Assembly: GCF_000012225.1 (NCBI RefSeq)
Contig: NC_007716.1
Span: 496,001-560,000 of the forward strand
Source of the DNA: Aster yellows witches'-broom phytoplasma AYWB
GTDB taxonomy: Bacteria > Bacillota_I > Bacilli_A > Acholeplasmatales > Acholeplasmataceae
DNA length: 64,000 nucleotides
Direction: 5' to 3'
In this document: positions 47,198 to 57,181 of the stretch, in pieces
Position numbering within the stretch: position 1 is the first letter of the stretch
How the letters are laid out: every line of letters starts with the position of its first letter
Notes under the pieces: model-generated
Database searches by the model: none
Told to the model about the DNA's origin: nothing
What the model saw: the letters and a program-made list of their open reading frames with translations, nothing else
Position numbers and translations under genes: made by a program

Positions 47198-48133
47198 TTG
47201 ATTAAATATATTTGTAAAAAAATTTTTTACGCTTTTACTATTTTTATTGCAGTTATAATAATTAGTTTTTTTGTTATTACTTTAATTCCTGGAGACCCTA
47301 TTTCTGCTATGTTTGAACAACAAAAACCAAGCCCAGAAGAAATAAAACGCATAACACAAGACCTAGATTTAAATCAAATGTTTCCCCAATATATAAAAAA
47401 AATATTTTCTAAATTTGATTTTGGAAAATCTTATCATAAAAATCAAATACCAGCTTTAGAACTTTTTTGGGAAAGTTTTACAAAAACCTTTCAATTAGCT
47501 TTTTTTAGCTGTTTGATAGGTTCTTTATTGGGTATTTTATTAGGCAACTTATCAGCCTTTTTTGATAACACCAAGAAAAGCACTCTATTAGAATTTTATG
47601 CTATTTTAATGATTTCTACTCCTGCTTTTATTATAGGATATCTATTGCGTGTTTATTTAGCTACCAATAGAGGTATTCCTATTTTTGCTATTTCAGGATG
47701 GAATAATTTAAGATGCAAAGTTTTGCCCATTTTAACTCTATCTTTGGTAATTAGTGGTTCGGTATTAAAAACTACCAAAACCAAAATAAAAGAATGTTTA
47801 GCGCAACCCTATATTAAAACAGCCTATGCTAAAGGATTATCAAAAAAAAACATCATTTTTAAACACGCCCTCAAAAACGCTTTAATCCCTATTGTTGCTC
47901 ATATTGGCTTACTATTTAGTTTTTTAATTGGTGGTTCTATTATAACAGAAAAAATATTTAACATAAGAGCAGTAGGAACTTTAATGTTGGAATCTTTTGA
48001 AAATAGAAATTATCCTGTACTTCGTTGTTGTATTATTTTATTAGCTTTATTTATAGCTATTTTTAATTTATGTCTAGATTTAGTTTATTTTTGGTTAAAT
48101 CCTAAAATAAGCAAAGGGGATAAAAACCAATAG
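47198..48133 (+). CDS. oppB: Oligopeptide ABC transporter permease (OppB/DppB)
   Basis: One of two channel proteins, with about six transmembrane helices. FFVITLIPGDPISAMFEQQKP near the N-terminus and the EAA loop AYAKGLSKKNIIFKHALKNALIPI, which contacts the ATPases, are typical. The frame can begin at a GTG at 47186, but the TTG at 47198 has GAGG seven bases upstream and the better N-terminus. Length from there is 311. Confidence 0.92.
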   Translation: MIKYICKKIFYAFTIFIAVIIISFFVITLIPGDPISAMFEQQKPSPEEIKRITQDLDLNQMFPQYIKKIFSKFDFGKSYHKNQIPALELFWESFTKTFQLAFFSCLIGSLLGILLGNLSAFFDNTKKSTLLEFYAILMISTPAFIIGYLLRVYLATNRGIPIFAISGWNNLRCKVLPILTLSLVISGSVLKTTKTKIKECLAQPYIKTAYAKGLSKKNIIFKHALKNALIPIVAHIGLLFSFLIGGSIITEKIFNIRAVGTLMLESFENRNYPVLRCCIILLALFIAIFNLCLDLVYFWLNPKISKGDKNQ

Positions 48134-48148
48134 AAAGAGGTAACAAAT

Positions 48149-49018
48149 TTGAATATTAATAAAAAAATATCTATTTTTTTTTCTATAAAAAATCAAATAA
48201 CTAAATTTTTGCAAAATAAAAATATTATAATTGGATGCTCTTTTTTAACTATTTTAGTTTTAACTATTTTAATAATATCTTATCTACCTTATGATTATAA
48301 ACCTTTTAATTCCCAAAACCAAAAACCTTTACAACAAATCAGTTGGAATCATTTAATGGGAACTGATTCTACTGGATATGATTTATTTAGTCTTATTTTA
48401 GAAGGTGCCAAAATTACTTTACAAATAAGTTTTTTTGCTGTTATGATTAGTGCTTTTGTGGGTGGTTTTTTAGGAATTCTATCTGGTTATTTTCGTGGTA
48501 TGTTTGATGGTATTATTAATTTTATATGTGATATTTTAGTAGTATTCCCTGATTTTATTTTAGCTATTTTAATTATGTGTTTTTTCAAAAAAGGGATTCT
48601 TGCTTTAATTATTGTTTTGAGTATTTCCCATATTCCCACCTTTATTCGTTCTATTAGAACTAACACTATGCAAATCAAAGCTAAAAGTTTTATTCAAGCA
48701 TCCAAAGCTTTAGGAGCAACCCACATGCATATTATTTCCAAACACATTTTATCCCACATATTAGCTCCTTTTATAACCAGAATAATACTTAGTATGAGCA
48801 GCATTATTTTAGCTATATCAGCATTAGGAATGGTTGGTTTAGGGCTTGATCCTAACGTTCCTGAATGGGGCAGAATTTTATTTGAAAGTAAAAGCCATTT
48901 TAGATTCCATCCTCATTTATTTTTTGGACCTTTCGTTGTCATTTTATTAACTAGTTTATCCTTTAATTTAATAGGCAAAGGCTTAATCCAACTTTTTAAT
49001 CCAAAAGAAAAACATTAA
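48149..49018 (+). CDS. oppC: Oligopeptide ABC transporter permease (OppC/DppC)
   Basis: The second channel protein. HLMGTDSTGYDLFSLILEGAKITLQIS is the OppC/DppC signature region, and the EAA loop reads ASKALGATHMHIISKHILSHILAP. Six transmembrane helices are expected in 289 residues. Translation starts at TTG, with GAGG eight bases upstream. It lies 15 bases after oppB. Confidence 0.92.
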   Translation: MNINKKISIFFSIKNQITKFLQNKNIIIGCSFLTILVLTILIISYLPYDYKPFNSQNQKPLQQISWNHLMGTDSTGYDLFSLILEGAKITLQISFFAVMISAFVGGFLGILSGYFRGMFDGIINFICDILVVFPDFILAILIMCFFKKGILALIIVLSISHIPTFIRSIRTNTMQIKAKSFIQASKALGATHMHIISKHILSHILAPFITRIILSMSSIILAISALGMVGLGLDPNVPEWGRILFESKSHFRFHPHLFFGPFVVILLTSLSFNLIGKGLIQLFNPKEKH

Positions 49019-49086
49019 AATTTTAAAAAAAGAACAAACATAACCAAACCAAAAAAAAATCAACAAATTCAAAAAGGAATTCTTAT

Positions 49087-50583
49087 ATGTCGATTAATTA
49101 TCAAAAATTAGAACAAAGGTTTGAAAAAATTGGTCGTTTAAAAAATATTATCAATATATTACGCTGGGATATGGCCTGCAACATTAAAAAAGGCTCCCAA
49201 GAAAGTCGTACTTTTGAAATAATTGATTTAACCCGAATTATCAAAAAACTATTAATTTCCCAAGAAACCAAAAATTGGGTTTCACAAGCACAACAAGAAC
49301 AAGAAACTCTCAATTCTTGGCAACAAGCTAATCTACGAGAAATAACATCCAAAATACAATCAGAAGAAATAATCCCTGAAGAACTAAAAAATAATTTAAT
49401 TTTAGCAACTACAAAATCAGAGCTAATGTGGAGACAAGCCAAAAAAAATAATGATTATAACAGCTTCAAACCTTATTTTCAAAAAGTACTCAATTACACC
49501 AAAGAAATAGCAAACCTCAGGTCCCAAAAATTAGGCGTTTCTTTGTATGATGCTCTAATCTATCAATACGACTATGAAATGACTGCTACCAAAAACAAAC
49601 AAATATTTAACGTAATCAAAGAAAAATTACCACCTTTAATGAAAAAAATTTTGCAAAAACAAGAACAAGAAAAACACCTTTACAAAGATATTGCAATGCC
49701 TTTAGAAAAACAAAAAAAATTAAATCAAATAATTATGCCAAAAATAGGATTTGATTGCAATTATGGTCGCCTTGATGAATCAATCCACCCTTTTTGTGGA
49801 GGCACTCCTTATGACGTTCGCCTTACTTCCAATTATAATACAAACAATTTTTTAGATAGCTTTTTAGCAACTATACACGAAGTAGGACATGGTTTATACG
49901 CCCAAAATTTACCCCAACAATATAAAAATCAACCAGTAGGAGCTCCACGAAGCTTTTCTTTTGATGAAAGCCAATCTTTATTAATGGAAAAACAAGTTGC
50001 TAAATCTCAAGAATTTTTAACTTACTTAGTAGATATTTTAAAAACAGAAGTAAACTTTTACAACCCTTCATTAACTCCACAAAATTTATTTAAACAAGCC
50101 AACCAAGTTAAACCTGATTTTGTTCGTATTTATGCTGATGAAGTAACTTATCCTTTCCATGTTATTTTACGTTTTGAAATTGAAGAATTATTAATTTCTA
50201 ATCAGTTATCTTTAAATGATTTACCTCACTTTTGGGATTGCAAAATGAAAGAATATCTAGGAATTACACCACCCAATGTAGGTCTTGGATGCTTGCAAGA
50301 TATTCACTGGCCTCAAGGAAGTTTTGGTTATTTCCCTAGCTATTTAAATGGAGCTATTTTGGCATCCATGATAATGAAAAAAATTAAACAAGCAAATCTC
50401 AATATTAAAGAGAGTTTTAAAACAGGAAAATTTGAAACTTTAAATCAATATTTAAACAAAAACATAAGAAACTGGGGTTCTTTTTATACCAACCAAGAAT
50501 TTGTTTTCAAAGCAACAGGCATGCCCCAAATTAACCCTGAAACCTTTTTACAATATTTAGAAAATAAATATTTGAATAATTAA
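49087..50583 (+). CDS. Carboxypeptidase Taq (M32 family)
   Basis: Metal-dependent carboxypeptidase that trims peptides from the C-terminus. The zinc motif HEVGH is at residues 264-268 (IHEVGHGLYAQ). It is preceded by the family stretch FCGGTPYDVRLTSNYN and followed by GAPRSFSFDESQSLLMEKQV and the later EVTYPFHVILRFEIEE, LGITPPNVGLGCLQDIHWPQGSFGYFP. Length 498 is typical. It is the last gene of the importer run, 68 bases after oppC, which suggests that imported peptides are degraded at once. A bidirectional terminator follows. Confidence 0.94.
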   Translation: MSINYQKLEQRFEKIGRLKNIINILRWDMACNIKKGSQESRTFEIIDLTRIIKKLLISQETKNWVSQAQQEQETLNSWQQANLREITSKIQSEEIIPEELKNNLILATTKSELMWRQAKKNNDYNSFKPYFQKVLNYTKEIANLRSQKLGVSLYDALIYQYDYEMTATKNKQIFNVIKEKLPPLMKKILQKQEQEKHLYKDIAMPLEKQKKLNQIIMPKIGFDCNYGRLDESIHPFCGGTPYDVRLTSNYNTNNFLDSFLATIHEVGHGLYAQNLPQQYKNQPVGAPRSFSFDESQSLLMEKQVAKSQEFLTYLVDILKTEVNFYNPSLTPQNLFKQANQVKPDFVRIYADEVTYPFHVILRFEIEELLISNQLSLNDLPHFWDCKMKEYLGITPPNVGLGCLQDIHWPQGSFGYFPSYLNGAILASMIMKKIKQANLNIKESFKTGKFETLNQYLNKNIRNWGSFYTNQEFVFKATGMPQINPETFLQYLENKYLNN

Positions 50584-50600
50584 TTTAATAATATAAAAAA

Positions 50601-50634
50601 AAAAAAAGACTCTTCTTGAAAGAGTCTTTTTTTG
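50601..50634 (+). terminator. Bidirectional terminator between convergent genes
   Basis: AAAAAAGACTCTT, loop CTTGA, AAGAGTCTTTTTT: a long near-perfect stem with A and T runs on both sides. It lies between the carboxypeptidase stop (plus) and the cation ATPase stop (minus) and can serve both. Confidence 0.85.
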
Positions 50635-50644
50635 TTTTTTAATA

Positions 50645-53401
50645 TCATCTACATTTATTGCATTTAAAATGAAAAAATCTTTTTTTTATTTCTACAAACA
50701 ACAAAGGAATCAAAGATAGCAATAAAATAATTACAAAATCCTTTGTTGTTAAAGAAATTAATTGAAATAAAACTCTTAAAAAAGGGACAAAAATTATGAT
50801 TAATTGCAAAAACACACTAATGGCAAACGCTTTAATCAAAAAAGAATTTATTTTTAACTTAAAAACAGAAGTACAAAAACTTCTCAAATTCCATACATGA
50901 ATCAATTGTGAAAATGCCAAAACCATAAAAGCAAAAGTTTGAGCATATCTTATTTTATCACTATCATGATTATGATAACCTATCAAAGAAGCCACAAAAG
51001 CCAAAAGACCAATTAAAAATCCTTCCAAAATAATTTTTTGATAAGTTTTTTTATTCAGTAAACTGACTTTAGGATTATAAGTTTTTGGCGACATAAAATT
51101 TTTTTCTTGTGGTTCTATCCCCAAAGCCATCGCTGGCAATGAATCAGTGACTAAATTAATCCAAAGAATTTGTAAAGCAGTCAAAATTTTAAAATCACAC
51201 CCAAAAAAGAAAATTCCTAAAAAATTACCAAGCAAAATCAAAATAATTTCACCAACATTACAACTCAAAAGAAAAACTAAACTTTTTTTAATATTATTAA
51301 AAATATTTCGTCCTTCTTCTAAAGCATTCGTAATGGTAGCAAAATTATCATCTGTTAAAATCATATCTGATGCCATTTTGCAAACATCAGTACCTGAAAT
51401 TCCCATAGCAATTCCCACATTTGCTTGTTTAATGCTTAAAGCATCATTTATGCCATCTCCTGTCATTGCTGCCACAAAACCTTTTTTTTGCCAAGCTTGC
51501 ACAATTTTTAATTTATGATGAGGATTAGTTCTTGCATAAACTTTAATTTGCAATAATTTTTTCAAAAATTCTTCCTCTGGCATTTGAGTTAATTCATCTC
51601 CTGTAATAGCTAAATCTTGAGGTTGGGATAAAATATTTAATTTTTTGGCAATCACAAAAGCAGTTTTTAAATGGTCCCCTGTAATCATAATCGGAGTGAT
51701 GCGTGCCTGATTACATTTAAAAATAGCTTGCAAAACTTCTTTTCGAATGGGATCTTCCATCGCGACTGCCCCTAAAAAAATAAGATCTTGTTCAAAAATA
51801 TTAGGATTTTTTTTAAGATTTGTTTCTAGTTCAATAGAAAAAGCACGATAAGCAACTCCCAAAACTCGCAAAGATTGCTCACTTAATTGACTAATTTGTT
51901 TTTCTAATGTGTTTGTTATTTTAGAATCTTTTTCAATTATTTGTTCTTGATATTGAACTTGACTACATTTTTGCAATAAAACTTCTGGAGCACCTTTAGT
52001 AATAGCATAAATAAGCCCGTCTTTATGATGAAAAGTGGTCATCAATTTCCTTTGGGAATCAAAGGCAATTTCTGCAAAGCGAGGATATTGCTTTTTGAGT
52101 GCAAAAGCATCATATTGATAAAACAAAGCTAAATTAATAAAGGCTTTTTCAGTAGGATCTGCAATAATTTCTAAGTTGTTTGAAGTTGTATCTTTGGTTA
52201 TTTTTGTAACACTAATCAAAGCATCATTGCATAAAATACCAAATAAAAGTAACTTTTCCAAATTAAAGGGTTTTGGCGCATTAATATCTTCCACGCAAAA
52301 GGGAATTATTTTTTCCAAAGAATTACAAACTATAATTTTTTTAACAGTCATATTATTTTGAGTTAAAGTCCCTGTTTTATCAGTACAAATAACATTAACA
52401 TCCCCCAAAGTTTCTAAGGTTTTTAAATTTTTAACAATAGCTTTTTTAAGAGCAAGTTTTTTCATCCCCAAAGCCAAAATTAAAGTCATAATAATTAATA
52501 AACTTTCAGGAATGGCAGCAACTGCAAGAGCAATGGCATCCAAAAAAGTATGTTTCAAAATGTGGGAACTAAAAGTTGAGTTATAAATGTTTTTGAAAAT
52601 AGTCCATAAACCATTAAGGAAAATAATTATACCAATTGTCAAAGTTAACTTTTTAGTTAATTTGGCAATATTTTGTTCTAATGGTGTTTTTTCTTGTTGA
52701 GGTTGAGTAATGAACTGGGTAATTTTTCCAATTTCGGTTTGCATTCCTGAAGCACAAACCACTCCTTTGGCTCTTCCTTTTAAAATAACAGTATTCATAA
52801 AAGCCATGTTTTGATTAGTAAGAACTTCATTTTTGAAACAAACATAAGCACTTTTTAAAACAGCTTGCGATTCTCCTGTAAACAAAGATTCATCTACGTA
52901 TAAATTAAATGTTTCTAAAAGTATCATATCGGCTGGAATAATATCGCCTGTTTCCAAAATAACAATATCTCCTATCACTAAATTTTGCATAGGAATTAAA
53001 AGATGTTTGCTATCTCTTATTACTTTGGCATTAAGGGAAGTTTTTTCCGAAACATTTGCTAAAGCTTTTTGAGATTGGGTTTCATAATAAATACTTAAAA
53101 AGGCGTTAAGAAGGACAATAATCAAAATAAAAAAACCTTCTAAAAGTTCTTCTTTGTTGCCTTGTAAAATACCAATTGCAAAATTAATTGTAGCTGCTAA
53201 CAAAAGTACAATAACTAAAAAATCTTTAAATTGTTGTTGGAATTGATGCCAAAAAGTGGGTTTGGTAAGGGATTGGATTTGATTTTTGCCGTTAATTTGC
53301 AGTCTTTGCAAGGCTTCTTTGTCAGTAAGCCCTTTTGTGATTTTGGTTTGTAACAATGCTTGCAATTGTTCAGGGTTTTTTTGACTAAATGAATGTTTCA
53401 T
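50645..53401 (-). CDS. P-type cation-transporting ATPase (P2 type, calcium-like)
   Basis: Membrane pump that moves a cation using ATP. All P-type landmarks are present in order: the cytosolic N-terminus, TGES in the actuator domain, the phosphorylation site ICTDKTGTLTQNNM, MITGDH, and the hinge TGDGINDALSIKQANVGIAMG, with about ten membrane helices. The IPESLLII segment in helix 4 matches the PEGL/PEAL site of calcium and Na/K-type pumps (P2). Calcium is the best guess, but Na or K cannot be excluded. The ATG at 53401 with AAAGGAA upstream is preferred over a frame opening 34 codons earlier. Length from this start is 918. Confidence 0.93.
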   Translation of the reverse strand: MKHSFSQKNPEQLQALLQTKITKGLTDKEALQRLQINGKNQIQSLTKPTFWHQFQQQFKDFLVIVLLLAATINFAIGILQGNKEELLEGFFILIIVLLNAFLSIYYETQSQKALANVSEKTSLNAKVIRDSKHLLIPMQNLVIGDIVILETGDIIPADMILLETFNLYVDESLFTGESQAVLKSAYVCFKNEVLTNQNMAFMNTVILKGRAKGVVCASGMQTEIGKITQFITQPQQEKTPLEQNIAKLTKKLTLTIGIIIFLNGLWTIFKNIYNSTFSSHILKHTFLDAIALAVAAIPESLLIIMTLILALGMKKLALKKAIVKNLKTLETLGDVNVICTDKTGTLTQNNMTVKKIIVCNSLEKIIPFCVEDINAPKPFNLEKLLLFGILCNDALISVTKITKDTTSNNLEIIADPTEKAFINLALFYQYDAFALKKQYPRFAEIAFDSQRKLMTTFHHKDGLIYAITKGAPEVLLQKCSQVQYQEQIIEKDSKITNTLEKQISQLSEQSLRVLGVAYRAFSIELETNLKKNPNIFEQDLIFLGAVAMEDPIRKEVLQAIFKCNQARITPIMITGDHLKTAFVIAKKLNILSQPQDLAITGDELTQMPEEEFLKKLLQIKVYARTNPHHKLKIVQAWQKKGFVAAMTGDGINDALSIKQANVGIAMGISGTDVCKMASDMILTDDNFATITNALEEGRNIFNNIKKSLVFLLSCNVGEIILILLGNFLGIFFFGCDFKILTALQILWINLVTDSLPAMALGIEPQEKNFMSPKTYNPKVSLLNKKTYQKIILEGFLIGLLAFVASLIGYHNHDSDKIRYAQTFAFMVLAFSQLIHVWNLRSFCTSVFKLKINSFLIKAFAISVFLQLIIIFVPFLRVLFQLISLTTKDFVIILLLSLIPLLFVEIKKRFFHFKCNKCR

Positions 53402-53540
53402 TAAAATTCCTTTATTTAATAATAAATACAAAAAAATGTTTTGTGCAAAGCAAAAAGTAAAAATTTTAATTTGTTTTGCATATATTATGAAGTTGGGTTT
53501 CACAAATAATAAAAAATAAGTAAAATGTTCAAATAAAATA

Positions 53541-53572
53541 AAAAACTAAACCGTTTTAGCAGTTTAGTTTCG
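53541..53572 (-). terminator. Terminator overlapping the end of the YitT-family gene
   Basis: On the minus strand AAACTAAAC and GTTTAGTTT form a nine-base perfect stem, followed by T5. The stem starts inside the last codons of the gene, so the stop codon lies in the hairpin. Confidence 0.75.
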
Positions 53573-54374
53573 TTTCTTTTTTGGGAACAAAAGTTATCAA
53601 CCCCATAAATAAGGAAGATAATTTAATACGTAAAACAGTATAAAAAAGCGATAAAGACATTTGTGTAATAAGTTCTTTGAAACCTGTTTCTTTATAAAAA
53701 TATCCAATAATAAAAACACCCAAAGCGCCAAAAATCATAATAATATAACCAAACATTTCCACTACAAAAGAAATATCTTTTTTCTTATAAACAGATAAAT
53801 ATTTAGCAACAATATCAAGTCCTCCAGTAGAAGCGCCGATTCTTACAGGAATGCCATTAAAAATACCTATTAAAATACCTGCAAAAAAAACTCTGGTAAT
53901 ATCACTTAAAAAATCACTTTCAGTTTTGAATATTCCAAAAAATCGTTCAGTATGAAATAAAAAACCTTGTTTAACTTGATTTTCAATAAAAAACACCGAA
54001 ACAAAAAGAAGGACAGTTGCAAACGCAGTAGTAATGGTAAAATATTTACCTAAATAACGACGAGAAATAAAAAACAAAAAGAAAACATTAATGACAAAGT
54101 AAAAAGTACCAGCAATAACTATAATATTATGGGTTTCAATCTTTCCTGCTTTATGTAATAATTTACCTATTACATCACCTAAACCAATAACCCCAGTAGG
54201 AAAAAGATCGGTTTTATATCCGCCATCTCGGGTACAATCAAAAGCCCAAACAGAAACTAAAACATATATTATCAAGGATAAAGATAAAAGTAATATTTTT
54301 TTAAATTCTTGACCATATTGTTTTTTTTTCTTTGTTGGAGGGAATTTTGCAATATTTTCTATGCCATTTTTCAT
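53556..54374 (-). CDS. YitT-family membrane protein
   Basis: Polytopic protein of 272 residues with about five transmembrane helices. The family signature GIFNGIPVRIGASTGGLDIVAKYL is clear, along with FYFVINVFFLFFISRRYLGKYF. YitT relatives (DUF161) have an unsettled transport role. The C-terminal DUF2179 domain of longer forms is missing. It follows ileS by seven bases, so the two are co-transcribed. Confidence 0.85.
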   Translation of the reverse strand: MKNGIENIAKFPPTKKKKQYGQEFKKILLLSLSLIIYVLVSVWAFDCTRDGGYKTDLFPTGVIGLGDVIGKLLHKAGKIETHNIIVIAGTFYFVINVFFLFFISRRYLGKYFTITTAFATVLLFVSVFFIENQVKQGFLFHTERFFGIFKTESDFLSDITRVFFAGILIGIFNGIPVRIGASTGGLDIVAKYLSVYKKKDISFVVEMFGYIIMIFGALGVFIIGYFYKETGFKELITQMSLSLFYTVLRIKLSSLFMGLITFVPKKETKLNC

Positions 54375-54381
54375 AATACAC

Positions 54382-57093
54382 CTATTTCTTTTGTTTCAAT
54401 ATATTTTGGCAACGTGTGCACAAAGGATTAAGGGGATTGTTGATAACTACGTTCCAACATCTTTTACAAGCATATCCAGAAGCCTTAGCAACTTTAACAT
54501 CAAAAGTATCTTTTAATTGAAGTGTTACTTTAGAGACTATAAAAAGTTGATGTAATTGATCTTTAATTTGTAAAACATCCAAAGCATGCATTTCTTCTTG
54601 GGTTAATGATAACGTAATATGGGCTTGCAAAGAAGAATTAATAAGTCCACTTTGCCTTGCTTTTTCCAAATGTTGTAAAACATTTTTTCTTAATATTAAA
54701 AATTTATGATATTCTAATAAAAGATGAGAAGTTGGTCGTGTTTTGGGTTGTGGCATTTTTTCTAAATAAATATCTTTTTCAGCAGCAAAAGGAAAAAAGC
54801 CGTAAACTTCCGAAGTGGTGTGAGGAATGATTGGAGTTAAAACTTGTAAAAGCGATAACAACAAATCATAAATAGTTGATTGAATCATCTTTCTTTCTTT
54901 GTAATCTTCTTTTTCAATGTATAAAATATCTTTAGCAAAATCTAGATAAAAAGCACTAATTTTATTAGTAATGAAAGGGAATAGATGTCTTAACACACCT
55001 TCAAAATTATAAGTATCATAAGAATGTAATACGTTTTTTAACACTTCTTCAAAATCTAGCATCATTGCTTGATGGATAAAAGTTCTTTGTTCAAAGGCAA
55101 TATAATTAGTATCTTTTTTAAAATTATCTAAATTGCCTAACATAAAACGGAAGGTATTTCTAATTTTACGATAAAGATCTTCTACTTGTTTTAAAATGGA
55201 AGAGTTAATGCGTACATCAAGATTATAATTAATGTTTGCAACCCATAAACGAATAATATCTGCTCCTTTTTGTTCAGCAACAGTTAATGGATCAATAACA
55301 TTGCCCAAAGATTTAGACATTTTTTTGCCTTCTCCGTCAAAAACAAAACCATGAGTAATAACAGTTTTATAAGGGGCTTGATTTTGAGTGGCTACAGAAA
55401 TAATTAAAGAAGAATTGAACCACCCACGATATTGATCAGATCCTTCGAAATAAACATCACTTTGTAAAACTTGATTACGTTTTTTCAAAACACTATAAGA
55501 AGTTCCTGAGTCAAACCAAACATCCATAATATCTAGTTCTTTTGTAAACAAATTTTTAGGACTTTGGGGATGGGTGTAGTTTTCAGGAAGTAGTTTTTTT
55601 ACATCCCATTCATACCAAATATACATTCCGTGCTGTTCGAATAAATCAGCTACATGATTAATTAATTTTAAATCTAGAATGGGTTGTTGGGTTTCGGTGT
55701 AAAAAATAGGAATGGGAATCCCCCAAGTTCTTTGACGACTAATATTCCAATCCTCGCGATTAGTAATCATATTAGTCATTTTTAATCCCCCCCAACGTGG
55801 AATCCACTTAACTTTTTGGGCTTCTTCTAGCAAAAGAGATTTAATTTTTTTAATAGAGACAAACCATTGAGGAAGTGCAAGAGAAATAACTGGTTTTTTA
55901 GTACGCCAATCATGAGGATAAGAGTGCGAAATCACATCTGCTTTAAGCAAAGAATGGTTTTTTTCTAAATCAGAGATGATAGCTTCGTTAGCTTTAGTGT
56001 AAAATAGACCTTGATATTGGGAAACATCTGTCATCATACCTTTTTTATCAATGCTACAAACAACATCTAAATTATATTTTTGACCTACTAAAAAATCGTC
56101 CAAACCGTGTCCTGGAGCGATGTGGACTAGCCCCGTTCCTTCTTCATCCAAAACGTGTTGTGATAAAATAATTTTTCCGGGTTTGGAAGCAAGGTGATTG
56201 TGATAAGTTAAATGTTCTAAAGTTTTTCCTTCAAAAGTGGAAATAAATTTGATGTTTTCTGGGTTCCAAACAAAAACTTTTTGAAGAAAAGGAATGTTTT
56301 TAGTTCCTACCAAATAGCGTTTTTGTAAAACTTCAATTAATTGATATTCTTTTTCAGGATGAACCGCAATTGCTACATTGGCAGGCAAAGTCCAAGGGGT
56401 AGTTGTCCAAATCACCAAAGCCACATTATCAAAAATATCTAGTTTTTTCATATTAAAAGCAACATAAACAGAAGGAGATTGGTGATTGTGGTATTCTAAT
56501 TCTGCTTCTGCTAAAGCAGATTCTAAAGTAGGTGACCAATGAATTGGCTTAAGGGCTTTAAAAATTAAACCTTTGGCAACCATTTTTCCAAAAATTCTTA
56601 CCTGATCAGCAACAAAAGTTTTATCCAACGTTAAATAAGGATTTTGCCAATCTCCTAAAATCCCTAATCTTTGAAATTGCTTTTTTTGATTATTAACATT
56701 TTCCAAGGCAAATTCTTGGCATTTATCTAGGAAAGATTTTCTAGTAAAAGCTTTTTTGGAAGTTTTTTTAAGAACTGCTGCCTCAATTGGCAAACCATGA
56801 GTATCCCAACCAGGAATAAAAGGAGTGTAAAAACCTTGCATACTCCGAAAACGAATAATAAAATCTTTTAAAATTTTGTTTAAGGCGTGTCCCATATGAA
56901 TATTGCCATTAGCATAAGGAGGTCCATCGTGCAAAATAAAAGAGGCATTATCTTGATTTTGTTGTAATTTTTTTTGATATAAGTCAAGTGTTTGCCAATT
57001 TTTTTGAATGTTGATTTCGTTTTTGCCTAAATTTCCTTTCATAGGGAAATCGGTTTTTGGCATCAAAAGAGTTGTTTTATAATTTATTGTCAT
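54382..57093 (-). CDS. ileS: Isoleucyl-tRNA synthetase
   Basis: Class I synthetase with editing domain, 903 residues. HMGH (HIGH motif) is at residues 66-69, and KMSKSLGN follows FVFDGEGK near residue 590. GWDTHGLPIE and the editing region with TTTPWTLPANVAI are normal. The C-terminal zinc finger CKRCWNVVINNPLNPLCTRC is intact. AAGGAG lies 13 bases before the ATG. No T-box leader is seen in the 88-base gap upstream. Confidence 0.97.
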   Translation of the reverse strand: MTINYKTTLLMPKTDFPMKGNLGKNEINIQKNWQTLDLYQKKLQQNQDNASFILHDGPPYANGNIHMGHALNKILKDFIIRFRSMQGFYTPFIPGWDTHGLPIEAAVLKKTSKKAFTRKSFLDKCQEFALENVNNQKKQFQRLGILGDWQNPYLTLDKTFVADQVRIFGKMVAKGLIFKALKPIHWSPTLESALAEAELEYHNHQSPSVYVAFNMKKLDIFDNVALVIWTTTPWTLPANVAIAVHPEKEYQLIEVLQKRYLVGTKNIPFLQKVFVWNPENIKFISTFEGKTLEHLTYHNHLASKPGKIILSQHVLDEEGTGLVHIAPGHGLDDFLVGQKYNLDVVCSIDKKGMMTDVSQYQGLFYTKANEAIISDLEKNHSLLKADVISHSYPHDWRTKKPVISLALPQWFVSIKKIKSLLLEEAQKVKWIPRWGGLKMTNMITNREDWNISRQRTWGIPIPIFYTETQQPILDLKLINHVADLFEQHGMYIWYEWDVKKLLPENYTHPQSPKNLFTKELDIMDVWFDSGTSYSVLKKRNQVLQSDVYFEGSDQYRGWFNSSLIISVATQNQAPYKTVITHGFVFDGEGKKMSKSLGNVIDPLTVAEQKGADIIRLWVANINYNLDVRINSSILKQVEDLYRKIRNTFRFMLGNLDNFKKDTNYIAFEQRTFIHQAMMLDFEEVLKNVLHSYDTYNFEGVLRHLFPFITNKISAFYLDFAKDILYIEKEDYKERKMIQSTIYDLLLSLLQVLTPIIPHTTSEVYGFFPFAAEKDIYLEKMPQPKTRPTSHLLLEYHKFLILRKNVLQHLEKARQSGLINSSLQAHITLSLTQEEMHALDVLQIKDQLHQLFIVSKVTLQLKDTFDVKVAKASGYACKRCWNVVINNPLNPLCTRCQNILKQKK

Positions 57094-57181
57094 ATCTTTT
57101 TTATCTCCTTATTTTTGGGTTGTTAAATTGCTTTATTTGTTATTCGGAATTAAAGTTTAAAATTAAATGAAAAAATGAAAA

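Noticed and set aside
53402-53503. 34-codon N-terminal extension of the cation ATPase
   Set aside because: The internal ATG at 53401 has a clear ribosome site and gives the family N-terminus.
57094-57181. T-box leader ahead of ileS (and likewise ahead of proS and metG)
   Set aside because: The upstream gaps are short or lack the conserved T-box sequence and an antiterminator hairpin.
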